The notes under the pieces were generated by a model. It did no database searches. It had not been told where the DNA came from and saw only the letters and a list, made by a program, of their open reading frames with translations. The translations under genes and the position numbers were made by a program. Below, in pieces: positions 1 to 6,111 of a stretch of DNA of 16,185 nt. The DNA comes from an uncultured Oscillospiraceae bacterium (GTDB taxonomy: Bacteria; Bacillota; Clostridia; Oscillospirales; Oscillospiraceae): NCBI GenBank assembly GCA_947624465.1, contig CANQKJ010000019.1, forward strand, positions 1 to 16,185. Direction: 5' to 3'. The stretch's first letter is position 1. Every line of letters begins with the position of its first letter.

Positions 1-1
1 C

Positions 2-349
2 GGAGACGTGATCTACGGCACCAAGTCCGTCATTCAGGCCATTGCCTCCGGCCGCGAGGCCGCGAGCCAGATCGACAAATATCTGGGCGGCGACGGAAAC
101 ATCGAGGAGACCTTGGTGGAGCGCACCGCCGATCCCCACATCGGGGAGTTCCCCGGGTTCGGGACGCTGCCGCGGATCGAGATGGACGTGATCGACCCGG
201 AGACGCGGGTGAAGCACGGGGACGAGAACGTCTACAGGACCTACACCTGCGAGCAGGCCCACTGCGAGGCCCAGCGCTGCCTCCAGTGCGATCTGCGCCG
301 GGACATCCCCAAGCCCGTGTTCTGGGCCGACGTGGCAAAGGAGGCTTAA
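2..349 (+). CDS. FAD-dependent NAD(P) oxidoreductase, GltD-like (C-terminal part)
   Basis: The gene is cut by the window edge; only the last 115 residues are present, in frame from base 2. The opening GDVIYGTKSVIQAIASGREA matches the last FAD-binding motif of the GltD-like (glutamate synthase small subunit-type) flavoprotein family, where a GD is followed by a small-residue helix ending in an AA..ID..L segment. A Cys-rich tail follows (CEQAHCEAQRCLQC), which may bind a metal or Fe-S cluster or pack against a partner. Such proteins move electrons between NAD(P)H and Fe-S partners. The next gene starts 4 bases after the stop and encodes a NuoF/HydB-like Fe-S protein, so the two probably form one complex. 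Substrate and true function cannot be fixed from this fragment. Confidence 0.8.
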   Translation, partial: GDVIYGTKSVIQAIASGREAASQIDKYLGGDGNIEETLVERTADPHIGEFPGFGTLPRIEMDVIDPETRVKHGDENVYRTYTCEQAHCEAQRCLQCDLRRDIPKPVFWADVAKEA

Positions 350-352
350 ACG

Positions 353-1126
353 ATGGAATTCGGCTATGAAGCGATGAAAAACCACGCCCGCCAGCAGGAG
401 ATCGACGCGCTGGAGCGGGTAAAGCCCCAGCTGTCCGCCCCCCAGAACGCCAAGCTCGTCCACGTGGGCGCCCCCCTGGGCCGCATCCTCCCCGCGGAGC
501 GGGCGGAGGAGCTGCTGGAAGGGCTGTATACCGACGGCACCGTCCCCTGCACCAACGAGGTCAGATATCTGGACGACGCCGTGTGCGTGGTAGACTACCT
601 CACCAGGCTCACCCTGGAGCTGATGGAGCTGTCCTGCTCCAAGTGTGTGCTGTGCCGGGAGGGGCTCCGCCAGCTCCACCTGGTGTTCGAGGAGATCACC
701 CGCGGCCGGGGCAGCCTGGAGCGGATGGACTACGCCAAAGACGTGGCTCAGGCCATGTCCCTGGGCTGCGACTGCGACTTCGGCCGGGGCGCGGGCCGGA
801 TGCTGGCCCTGGCCATGGAGGACTTCGCCGGCGAGATCGACCAGCACATCCGCAAGAAGCGCTGCCCCGCCCTGGTGTGCCGGCCCTATTTCACCGTCCA
901 CGTGCTGGCCGACCGGTGCGTGGGCTGCGGCAAGTGCATGGAGGTCTGCCCGGAGGGCGCCATCATCGGCAAGGCCGGGTACGTCCACATGGTGGACCAG
1001 GATATGTGCGAGCACTGCGGCAAGTGTCTGGCGGTGTGCCCCCAGCACGCCCGCGTCAAGGCGGGCCGCATCAAGCCCCGCACTCCCGACCATCTGGTCC
1101 GGGCGGGGGCCCTCGTCCGCAAATGA
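353..1126 (+). CDS. NuoF/HydB-like iron-sulfur protein lacking the FMN/NADH domain
   Basis: The protein has 257 residues. Residues about 35-95 resemble the remnant of the SLBB part of NuoF/HydB (HVGAPLGRILP). Residues about 96-185 are the NuoF C-terminal 4Fe-4S domain, with SCSKCVLCREG and a later Cys in LGCDCDFG, ending in an IRKKRCPALVC segment. Residues about 190-240 hold two ferredoxin-type 4Fe-4S motifs (CVGCGKCMEVCP and CEHCGKCLAVCP), as at the C-terminus of HydB-type subunits. The N-terminal FMN and NADH-binding domain of full NuoF (about 400 or more residues) is absent, so this looks like an electron-wiring subunit. The ATG has AAAGGAGG 8 bases upstream, inside the end of the preceding gene, so the two are co-translated. 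Likely role: passing electrons between the flavoprotein partner and ferredoxin. This is inferred from domains; the exact complex is unknown. Confidence 0.85.
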   Translation: MEFGYEAMKNHARQQEIDALERVKPQLSAPQNAKLVHVGAPLGRILPAERAEELLEGLYTDGTVPCTNEVRYLDDAVCVVDYLTRLTLELMELSCSKCVLCREGLRQLHLVFEEITRGRGSLERMDYAKDVAQAMSLGCDCDFGRGAGRMLALAMEDFAGEIDQHIRKKRCPALVCRPYFTVHVLADRCVGCGKCMEVCPEGAIIGKAGYVHMVDQDMCEHCGKCLAVCPQHARVKAGRIKPRTPDHLVRAGALVRK

Positions 1127-1133
1127 TATCATG

Positions 1134-1169
1134 GAAAAGGCCTGTAATCCCACGATCACGGGCCTTTTC
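1134..1169 (+). terminator. Hairpin terminator after the redox operon
   Basis: A 12-bp stem (1134-1145 with 1158-1169, one G-U pair) encloses a 12-base loop. The outer stem is GAAAAGGCC paired with GGCCTTTTC, so the T stretch lies within the stem and no long T run follows. It begins 8 bases after the stop codon, which fits a terminator, though of moderate strength. Confidence 0.7.
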
Positions 1170-1190
1170 GCGTCCCCGATCCCGGCGGGA

Positions 1191-1215
1191 ATTTGTCCAA
1201 ACCGTATGGACAAAT
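1191..1215. promoter_or_regulatory. Operator-like 25-bp palindrome upstream of xylB
   Basis: Half-sites ATTTGTCCA (1191-1199) and TGGACAAAT (1207-1215) are exact inverse complements. The inner bases also pair apart from one mismatched pair (1200/1206) around the centre at 1203. The right half covers the -35 hexamer of the candidate promoter, so a repressor bound here would block RNA polymerase. The size and symmetry fit a dimeric sugar-responsive repressor (GntR, LacI or similar). No such regulator gene is in the window, so the family is undetermined. Confidence 0.7.
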
Positions 1216-1234
1216 GGGCCGCGCGCCTTATAAT
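1207..1234 (+). promoter_or_regulatory. Sigma-A-type promoter of the sugar operon
   Basis: TGGACA (1207-1212) and a perfect TATAAT (1229-1234) are separated by 16 bases. The expected start of transcription is near 1241, about 25 bases before the xylB ATG. The -35 overlaps the palindrome at 1191-1215. Confidence 0.75.
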
Positions 1235-1266
1235 AGCAGCTGTAAGAACGAAAAAGGGGGCGCGGT

Positions 1267-2742
1267 ATGTATTACATCGGCATCGACCTGGGCACCTCCG
1301 CCGTAAAGCTGCTGATGATGGACGGCGCGGGGGCCATCCAAAACGTGGTGTCAAAGGAGTACCCCATCTCCTTCCCACATCCCGGCTGGTCGGAGCAGGA
1401 CCCCGAGGACTGGTGGTCCGCCGTGGTGAGCGGCGTCCGGGAACTGACGGCGGGCGTAGACAAGGCCCAAATCGCCGGCATCGGCTGCGGCGGCCAGATG
1501 CACGGCCTGGTGGCCCTGGACGGGAACGACCGGGTCCTCCGCCCCGCCATCCTGTGGAACGACGGGCGGACAGCCGAGGAGGCCGAGTGGCTCAACACCG
1601 CCGTGGGCAAGGAAAAGCTGAGCGAATACACCGCCAACATCGCCTTCGCCGGCTTCACCGCCCCCAAACTGCTGTGGATGAAAAAGCACGAGCCGGAGCT
1701 GTTCGCCCAAATCGAAAAGATCATGCTGCCCAAGGACTACATCAACTACCGGCTCACCGGCGTCCACTGCACCGACTTCTCCGACGCCTCCGGCACCCTC
1801 CTGCTGGATGTGGAGCATAAGCGCTGGTCCAAAGAGATGTGTGACATCTGCGGCGTCCGGGAGGAGCAGCTGCCCAAATTCTATGAGAGCTATGAGGTAG
1901 TGGGGACTTTGACACCCGACGCGGCCGCCGCCCTGAGCCTGCCGGAGGGAGTGAAGGTCTGCGCCGGGGCCGGGGACAATGCCGCCGCGGCGGTGGGCAC
2001 CGGCACCGTGGGGGACGGCCAGTGCAACATCTCCCTCGGCACCAGCGGGACCATCTTCATCTCCAGCGAGAGATTCGGCGTGGACCCCAATAACGCCCTC
2101 CACGCCTTCGCCCACGCCGACGGGCACTACCACCTGATGGGCTGTATGCTGTCCGCCGCCTCCTGCAACAAGTGGTGGTGCGAGGACATTTTGAATACCG
2201 GGGACTACCCCGCCGAGCAGGTCCCCATCACCGACGAAAAGCTGGGCCGGAACCACGTGTTCTTCCTGCCCTACCTCATGGGGGAGCGCTCCCCCATCAA
2301 CGACACCGACGCCAGGGGCACCTTCACCGGCCTGACCATGGACAACACCCGGGCCGATCTGACCCAGGCGGTGCTGGAAGGGGTGGCCTTTGCCATCCGG
2401 GACTGCCTGGAGGTGGCGAGATCCCTGGGGCTGGACATCAAAACGAGCCGCATTTGCGGCGGCGGGGCCAAGAGCCCCCTGTGGCGGAAGATCGTGGCCA
2501 ACGCGCTGGGCATCGACATTCAGGTCCTGGCCGCCGAGGAGGGCCCCGGATACGGCGGGGCGATCCTGGCGGCGGTGGCCTGCGGGGAGTACCCCACGGT
2601 GGCAGACGCCGCGGCAAGGCTGGTCCGGGTGACCGAGACCGTCTCCCCCGACCCGGAAATCGCCGCCCGGTATGAGGAGCGGTATCAGAAATTCCGCCGC
2701 GTCTACCCCGCTATGAGAGAGTTATTCAAAACATTGCGATAA
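1267..2742 (+). CDS. xylB: Xylulokinase-type FGGY sugar kinase
   Basis: A 491-residue protein of normal length for xylulokinase (ATP + D-xylulose to D-xylulose 5-phosphate, cytoplasmic, entry to the pentose phosphate pathway). The phosphate-binding motif DLGTSAVK lies at residues 7-14. A GGQMHGLV segment and WNDGRT, which are typical of XylB, follow near 75-105. The probable catalytic base is Asp237 in CAGAGDNAAAAVG, matching the catalytic Asp of XylB enzymes. The C-terminal ATPase half has the GGGAKS and GPGYGGAILA motifs. The ATG is preceded by AAGGGGG at a 6-base distance. It is the first gene of a two-gene operon with an isomerase-fold partner 15 bases downstream. FGGY kinases vary in substrate, so the true sugar may be another ketose such as ribulose or a deoxy-ketose. 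The family call is firm; the substrate is less so. Confidence 0.9.
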   Translation: MYYIGIDLGTSAVKLLMMDGAGAIQNVVSKEYPISFPHPGWSEQDPEDWWSAVVSGVRELTAGVDKAQIAGIGCGGQMHGLVALDGNDRVLRPAILWNDGRTAEEAEWLNTAVGKEKLSEYTANIAFAGFTAPKLLWMKKHEPELFAQIEKIMLPKDYINYRLTGVHCTDFSDASGTLLLDVEHKRWSKEMCDICGVREEQLPKFYESYEVVGTLTPDAAAALSLPEGVKVCAGAGDNAAAAVGTGTVGDGQCNISLGTSGTIFISSERFGVDPNNALHAFAHADGHYHLMGCMLSAASCNKWWCEDILNTGDYPAEQVPITDEKLGRNHVFFLPYLMGERSPINDTDARGTFTGLTMDNTRADLTQAVLEGVAFAIRDCLEVARSLGLDIKTSRICGGGAKSPLWRKIVANALGIDIQVLAAEEGPGYGGAILAAVACGEYPTVADAAARLVRVTETVSPDPEIAARYEERYQKFRRVYPAMRELFKTLR

Positions 2743-2757
2743 AGAGGAGGAAAAACC

Positions 2758-4245
2758 ATGCTGACCAACATTCCAGAGGTAAAACTGGGCATCATCGCCG
2801 TGAGCCGGGACTGCTTCGTCATCTCCCTGTCGGAGCGGCGGCGGAGCGCCATCGTGTCCGCCTGCGCCAAGAACGGCCTGGACCTCTACGAGTGCAAGAC
2901 CACCGTGGAAAACGAGCTGGATATGCTGAAAGCGGTGGAGGAGGTCAAATCCGCGGGCTGCAACGCCCTGGTGGTGTTCCTGGGCAACTTCGGCCCGGAG
3001 ACCCCCGAGACCCTCATCGCCAAAAACTTCGACGGCCCCGTCATGTACGCCTCCGCCGCCGAGGGGGACGGCGACCTCATCAACGGCCGGGGCGACGCCT
3101 ACTGCGGTATGCTCAACTGCTCCTACAACCTGGGGATGCGCCACCTCAAGGCGTACATCCCCGAATACCCTGTGGGCACGGCGGAGGACATCGCGCAGAT
3201 GATCGCGGACTTCGTGCCCGTCGCCCGGGGCCTGCTGGGCGTGGCCGGCCTGAAGATCATCACCTTCGGCCCCCGGCCCCAGGACTTCTTCGCCTGCAAC
3301 GCCCCCATCAAGGGCCTGTACGAGATCGGCGTGGAGATCGAGGAGAACTCCGAGCTGGATCTGCTGGTGAGCTACAAGGCCCACGCCGGGGACCCCCGCA
3401 TCGCCGGCATCTGCGACGAGATGGCCGCCGAGATGGGGGAGGGCAAATACTACCCCGAGCTGTCCGCCCGGATGGCCCAGTTCGAGCTGACCCTGCTGGA
3501 CTGGGCGGAGCAGCACAAGGGCAGCCGGAAGTATGTGGCCTTCGCCGACAAGTGCTGGCCCGCCTTCCCGGAGGCCTTCGGCTTCGAGCCCTGCTACGTC
3601 AACTCCCGCCTGGCCTCTCGCGGCATCCCCGTGGCCTGCGAGGTGGATATCTACGGCGCCCTCAGCGAGTACATCGGTATGTGCGTGTCCGGCGACACCG
3701 TGACCCTGCTGGACATCAACAACTCCGTCCCGGCCCAGATGTGGGAGGAAAGCATCAAGGGCAAGTATGACTACGCTCTCACCGACACCTTCATGGGCTT
3801 CCACTGCGGCAACACCCCCGCCTGCAAGCTGTGCGCCGACCGGGCGGTGAAGTACCAGCTCATCCAGCACCGGCTGCTGGAGCCCAAGGACTCCGAACCC
3901 GACTTCACCCGTGGCACCCTGGAGGGGGACATCGCGCCCTCTGACATCACCTTCTACCGGCTCCAGTGTGACAGCGAGGGGAACCTCCGCTCCTACATCG
4001 CCCAGGGGGAGGTGTTGCCGGTGGCGACACAGTCCTTCGGCGGCATCGGCGTGTTCGCCATCCCGGAGATGGGGCGTTTTTATCGTCACGTCCTCATCCA
4101 GAAGCGGTATCCCCACCACGGGGCGGTGGCCTTCGGGCACTACGGCAAGGCCCTGTTCGAGGTGTTCAAGTTCCTGGGCGTGGGGGATATCGCGTACAAT
4201 CAGCCCAAGAGCCTTCCCTATCCCACCGAGAATCCCTGGGCTTGA
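2758..4245 (+). CDS. L-fucose/L-arabinose isomerase-fold protein
   Basis: A 495-residue protein of the FucI/AraA-like superfamily, which converts aldoses to ketoses using a Mn-type metal. The N-terminal two thirds look like alternating alpha/beta domains. The metal-site pattern of FucI is visible in order: Glu295 in VACEVDIYGAL, Asp319 in LLDINN, and a His group in YPHHGAVAFGHYG (His453, 454 and 461). It is shorter than classical FucI (about 590) and near AraA in length, and does not match either closely by eye. AGAGGAGG sits 7 bases before the ATG, 15 bases after the kinase stop. Together with the kinase it probably forms a two-step aldose-to-ketose-phosphate route. The substrate is not determined, and no transporter or aldolase lies beside it. 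Confidence 0.8.
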   Translation: MLTNIPEVKLGIIAVSRDCFVISLSERRRSAIVSACAKNGLDLYECKTTVENELDMLKAVEEVKSAGCNALVVFLGNFGPETPETLIAKNFDGPVMYASAAEGDGDLINGRGDAYCGMLNCSYNLGMRHLKAYIPEYPVGTAEDIAQMIADFVPVARGLLGVAGLKIITFGPRPQDFFACNAPIKGLYEIGVEIEENSELDLLVSYKAHAGDPRIAGICDEMAAEMGEGKYYPELSARMAQFELTLLDWAEQHKGSRKYVAFADKCWPAFPEAFGFEPCYVNSRLASRGIPVACEVDIYGALSEYIGMCVSGDTVTLLDINNSVPAQMWEESIKGKYDYALTDTFMGFHCGNTPACKLCADRAVKYQLIQHRLLEPKDSEPDFTRGTLEGDIAPSDITFYRLQCDSEGNLRSYIAQGEVLPVATQSFGGIGVFAIPEMGRFYRHVLIQKRYPHHGAVAFGHYGKALFEVFKFLGVGDIAYNQPKSLPYPTENPWA

Positions 4246-4333
4246 GTTCATCTCCCTCGGGGGCTTCCGCGGTCTCAGCGCGCCGGTCCCTTTCCCACGA
4301 TCGATCGCGCTGTCACGCCGATGATTTTATAAT

Positions 4334-4383
4334 AACGCAGAAACGGATGGCATTGGCTTTGGCAATGCCATCCGTTTCGCGTT
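4334..4383. terminator. Long bidirectional terminator between convergent genes
   Basis: A 16-bp perfect stem (4340-4355 with 4363-4378) with a 7-base loop is extended outward by AACGC/GCGTT (4334-4338 with 4379-4383) across a single bulged A. A short T stretch follows on the plus strand, and TTATTATAAAAT follows on the minus strand. It lies between the stop at 4245 (plus) and the stop at 4480 (minus), so it can end transcripts arriving from both sides. Confidence 0.85.
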
Positions 4384-4477
4384 TCAGGCTGTCGGTTTTA
4401 ACGAGCAGGCTTTAGAGGCTCATATCCGTTAGGAAGAGCAGTCCCGTCTACGTCTGATGCGGCGACTATGCGGCCGC

Positions 4478-5665
4478 TTATGCCGCCTGGTCGCCGGCGG
4501 GAACGACTTTGATCTCGCCGGGGACCTCTAAGAGTTGTTTGGCGTAATCCTTGGTATCCGCCCAGTCCTCCCGAGCCTCATCCAAATTCATCCCCAACAG
4601 CGCGCCGCTGGCCGCCTCGCTGCCTTCGTCCAGCGCGGACAAAATAGCCCGCAGCGAGTCCCCAAAGGTGACCCAGGTGACGGCAAAATCAGCAAGGTTG
4701 CTGATGGCGCTGTCCGCGCTGGCCAGGCAGGTAGAAGCGGCCGCGCTTAAAGTATTCAGAGCCAGAATGGTCTTCTGGTCATCTTTGATTTTGGAAGTGA
4801 GTTCGACGATCTTCCCATTGGCCTTGTTGATCTTATTCTGCATCTCTCCCCAGGTAACACCGCCGCCCACGACCATACCGATGCCAAGAGCGAGAAGGAC
4901 TCCTCCGACCCACGGGAAGACAAAACACATTCCATAGCCTATCACCCCGATAGTGGCCCCGCCGCCCACCAGGCCGCCGCCCAGGGCTATCATCTTGTTA
5001 TACGCTTCGATCTCCGCATTCAATCCGTCAATCTCACTATTGTATTCCGCGATTTGTTTCTTCAAATCCGTACAGGCCGACTGGATATTGGCGCTTCCTT
5101 CCGCCAGGTCCTTCCTGGCGGCAAGCATATTCGCCTGCCAGTCGATAAGCTTGCCGCTGGTGTTCATATGCCCGTCCCGCTTGACATAATACTCCACATT
5201 TTGGGAGATCTCATCGACCTTGGACACGATCCGGGCTATGACATCGCGGGCCAGGGCGGCGTCGCTGGGAGAGAGTTCCATGGGGTTGCGATCGATAATG
5301 CACTGCAGCACCTTGGCGCCGGCGTCAAACTTGGGGACAAAGGTAATAATGCTGCTGGGGATGGTGGAGGTGATGGCGATGGCGTAGTCCTTCAACCAGG
5401 AGTCGGCATAGCCCTTCAGAACGTTCAGTTTGTTGTTCAGCCCATTGAACCAGTCAGCATTTCCGGGATCCACAAAACACGTATTGTGGATGGCGGTACA
5501 TGCCTCTGTGATCTGCCGTACAGAGGCAAAGGCCTGGCCCATCTGCAGCTCCTCCTTCTTACTGTCCGAGAGGGCCAGGGGCCTGCCCAAGGCGTCCACC
5601 AGAGCGGGTCTGGCCATCAGGACCGGCCTCTTGGCGGCCGTGGGGATCAGGAACGCTTTTGGCAT
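4478..5665 (-). CDS. ClyA/HBL/Nhe-like alpha-helical pore-forming toxin homologue, leaderless
   Basis: The start is ATG at 5665, because AAGGAGGAG lies 5 bases upstream; the open frame runs further 5' but has no coding look there. The 395-residue product is almost entirely predicted helix. Long amphipathic helices (about 30-60, 130-225) lead to a hydrophobic, glycine-rich segment at 226-272 containing GGGLVGGGATIG and VGGVLLALGIGMVVGGG. A coiled-coil-like region (275-345, with MQNKINKANGKIVELTSKIK) follows. This helix, hydrophobic tongue, helix layout is that of the Bacillus HBL/Nhe and ClyA-type alpha pore-formers. No Sec signal peptide is visible, unlike HBL/Nhe but like ClyA. It stands alone, with no second toxin component next to it. 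Its DNA is visibly less GC-rich than its neighbours, suggesting transfer. Alternatives are a XaxA-like toxin subunit or a helical membrane-bending protein. The fold class is moderately sure; the target is unknown. Confidence 0.65.
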   Translation of the reverse strand: MPKAFLIPTAAKRPVLMARPALVDALGRPLALSDSKKEELQMGQAFASVRQITEACTAIHNTCFVDPGNADWFNGLNNKLNVLKGYADSWLKDYAIAITSTIPSSIITFVPKFDAGAKVLQCIIDRNPMELSPSDAALARDVIARIVSKVDEISQNVEYYVKRDGHMNTSGKLIDWQANMLAARKDLAEGSANIQSACTDLKKQIAEYNSEIDGLNAEIEAYNKMIALGGGLVGGGATIGVIGYGMCFVFPWVGGVLLALGIGMVVGGGVTWGEMQNKINKANGKIVELTSKIKDDQKTILALNTLSAAASTCLASADSAISNLADFAVTWVTFGDSLRAILSALDEGSEAASGALLGMNLDEAREDWADTKDYAKQLLEVPGEIKVVPAGDQAA

Positions 5666-5716
5666 AATAACTCCTCCTTGTTTTATGTTGTAACTGAAGA
5701 GACAATCTCGATATCC

Positions 5717-5735
5717 GCCGGCGGAGACCGCCGGC
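5717..5735 (-). promoter_or_regulatory. GC-rich hairpin in the probable leader of the pore-former mRNA
   Basis: GCCGGCGG (5717-5724) and CCGCCGGC (5728-5735) form a perfect 8-bp stem with a 3-base loop. It lies about 50 bases upstream of the minus-strand start codon. No T run follows on either strand, so it is more likely a leader structure or attenuator element than a plain terminator. Confidence 0.45.
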
Positions 5736-5785
5736 CCGCTTCTTGTCTTTTGAAACGGCTTCGTGATAATATGGCTGTACAGCGC

Positions 5786-5802
5786 AAAAACTGACAGTTT
5801 TT
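5786..5802. promoter_or_regulatory. Perfect 17-bp palindrome, operator-like
   Basis: AAAAACTG and CAGTTTTT flank a central A at 5794. The dyad lies about 120 bases upstream of the pore-former start and next to the possible minus-strand -10 at 5766-5771, where a repressor or activator of that gene could bind. Its AT-rich arms stand out from the surrounding sequence. Confidence 0.5.
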
Positions 5803-5893
5803 CTACGTCAACGCCAAAATGCGTAAATATACCGCTCTTCATATATCCCATGGCAAATAGGAGCCAAACCCAGGCGGGCCGCCGCTTACAGTT

Positions 5894-5911
5894 GGCAAGA
5901 AGTGTCTTGCC
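5894..5911. promoter_or_regulatory. Perfect 7-bp dyad next to the glycan-cluster promoter
   Basis: GGCAAGA (5894-5900) and TCTTGCC (5905-5911) are exact inverse complements around AGTG. The dyad ends 6 bases before the candidate -35 at 5918, a usual place for an activator site. A small hairpin in RNA is also possible. Confidence 0.45.
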
Positions 5912-5917
5912 CTCTAC

Positions 5918-5946
5918 TTGCAAAAGCGCGGGGAATATGATATCAT
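5918..5946 (+). promoter_or_regulatory. Candidate promoter of the surface-glycan cluster
   Basis: TTGCAA (5918-5923) and TATCAT (5941-5946) are spaced by 17 bases, each one or two mismatches from consensus. Transcription would start near 5953, giving a leader of about 160 bases before the ATG at 6112. Confidence 0.5.
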
Positions 5947-6111
5947 TTGTCAAGGTTGCGCATTTGCTCTGCGTTGTACATCGGGAGTGGTTCCGGGTGA
6001 CTGGCGGTCTCTGCTTCACCCGGGCATTTATCGCCCCGGCAGAGGCCGGCGGGGGACTGCGGACGGCCCTTTGCGCGCCGCCGCGCAGAGCTTTCGGAGG
6101 AGGGGACGGAT

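Larger units (their letters stand above)
5666..6111. other. Divergent intergenic region, regulatory, no convincing gene
   Basis: These 446 bases separate the pore-former gene (minus) from the glycan cluster (plus). Short frames exist on both strands, but none has a ribosome binding site or protein-like composition. The base composition is mixed and AT-richer than the flanks in the middle. It holds three perfect dyads (5717-5735, 5786-5802, 5894-5911), a plus-strand promoter candidate at 5918-5946, and a TATTAT on the minus strand at 5766-5771 that could be a -10 for the pore-former, although no good -35 accompanies it. Confidence 0.7.

Noticed and set aside
2722..4251. A 509-residue minus-strand frame opposite the isomerase gene.
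   Set aside because: It is in codon register opposite a recognisable enzyme and has low-complexity Gly, Val, His and Leu composition; it is a shadow of GC-rich codon use.
4328..4333. A TATAAT on the plus strand just before the 4334-4383 hairpin.
   Set aside because: No -35 lies at the right distance, and a transcript would begin inside the terminator hairpin; it more likely serves as the A/T tail of the minus-strand terminator.
5666..6019. A 118-residue 5' extension of the pore-former frame to an ATG at 6019.
   Set aside because: The extension has no ribosome binding site, looks non-coding and crosses the dyads, while the ATG at 5665 has a strong one at the right distance.
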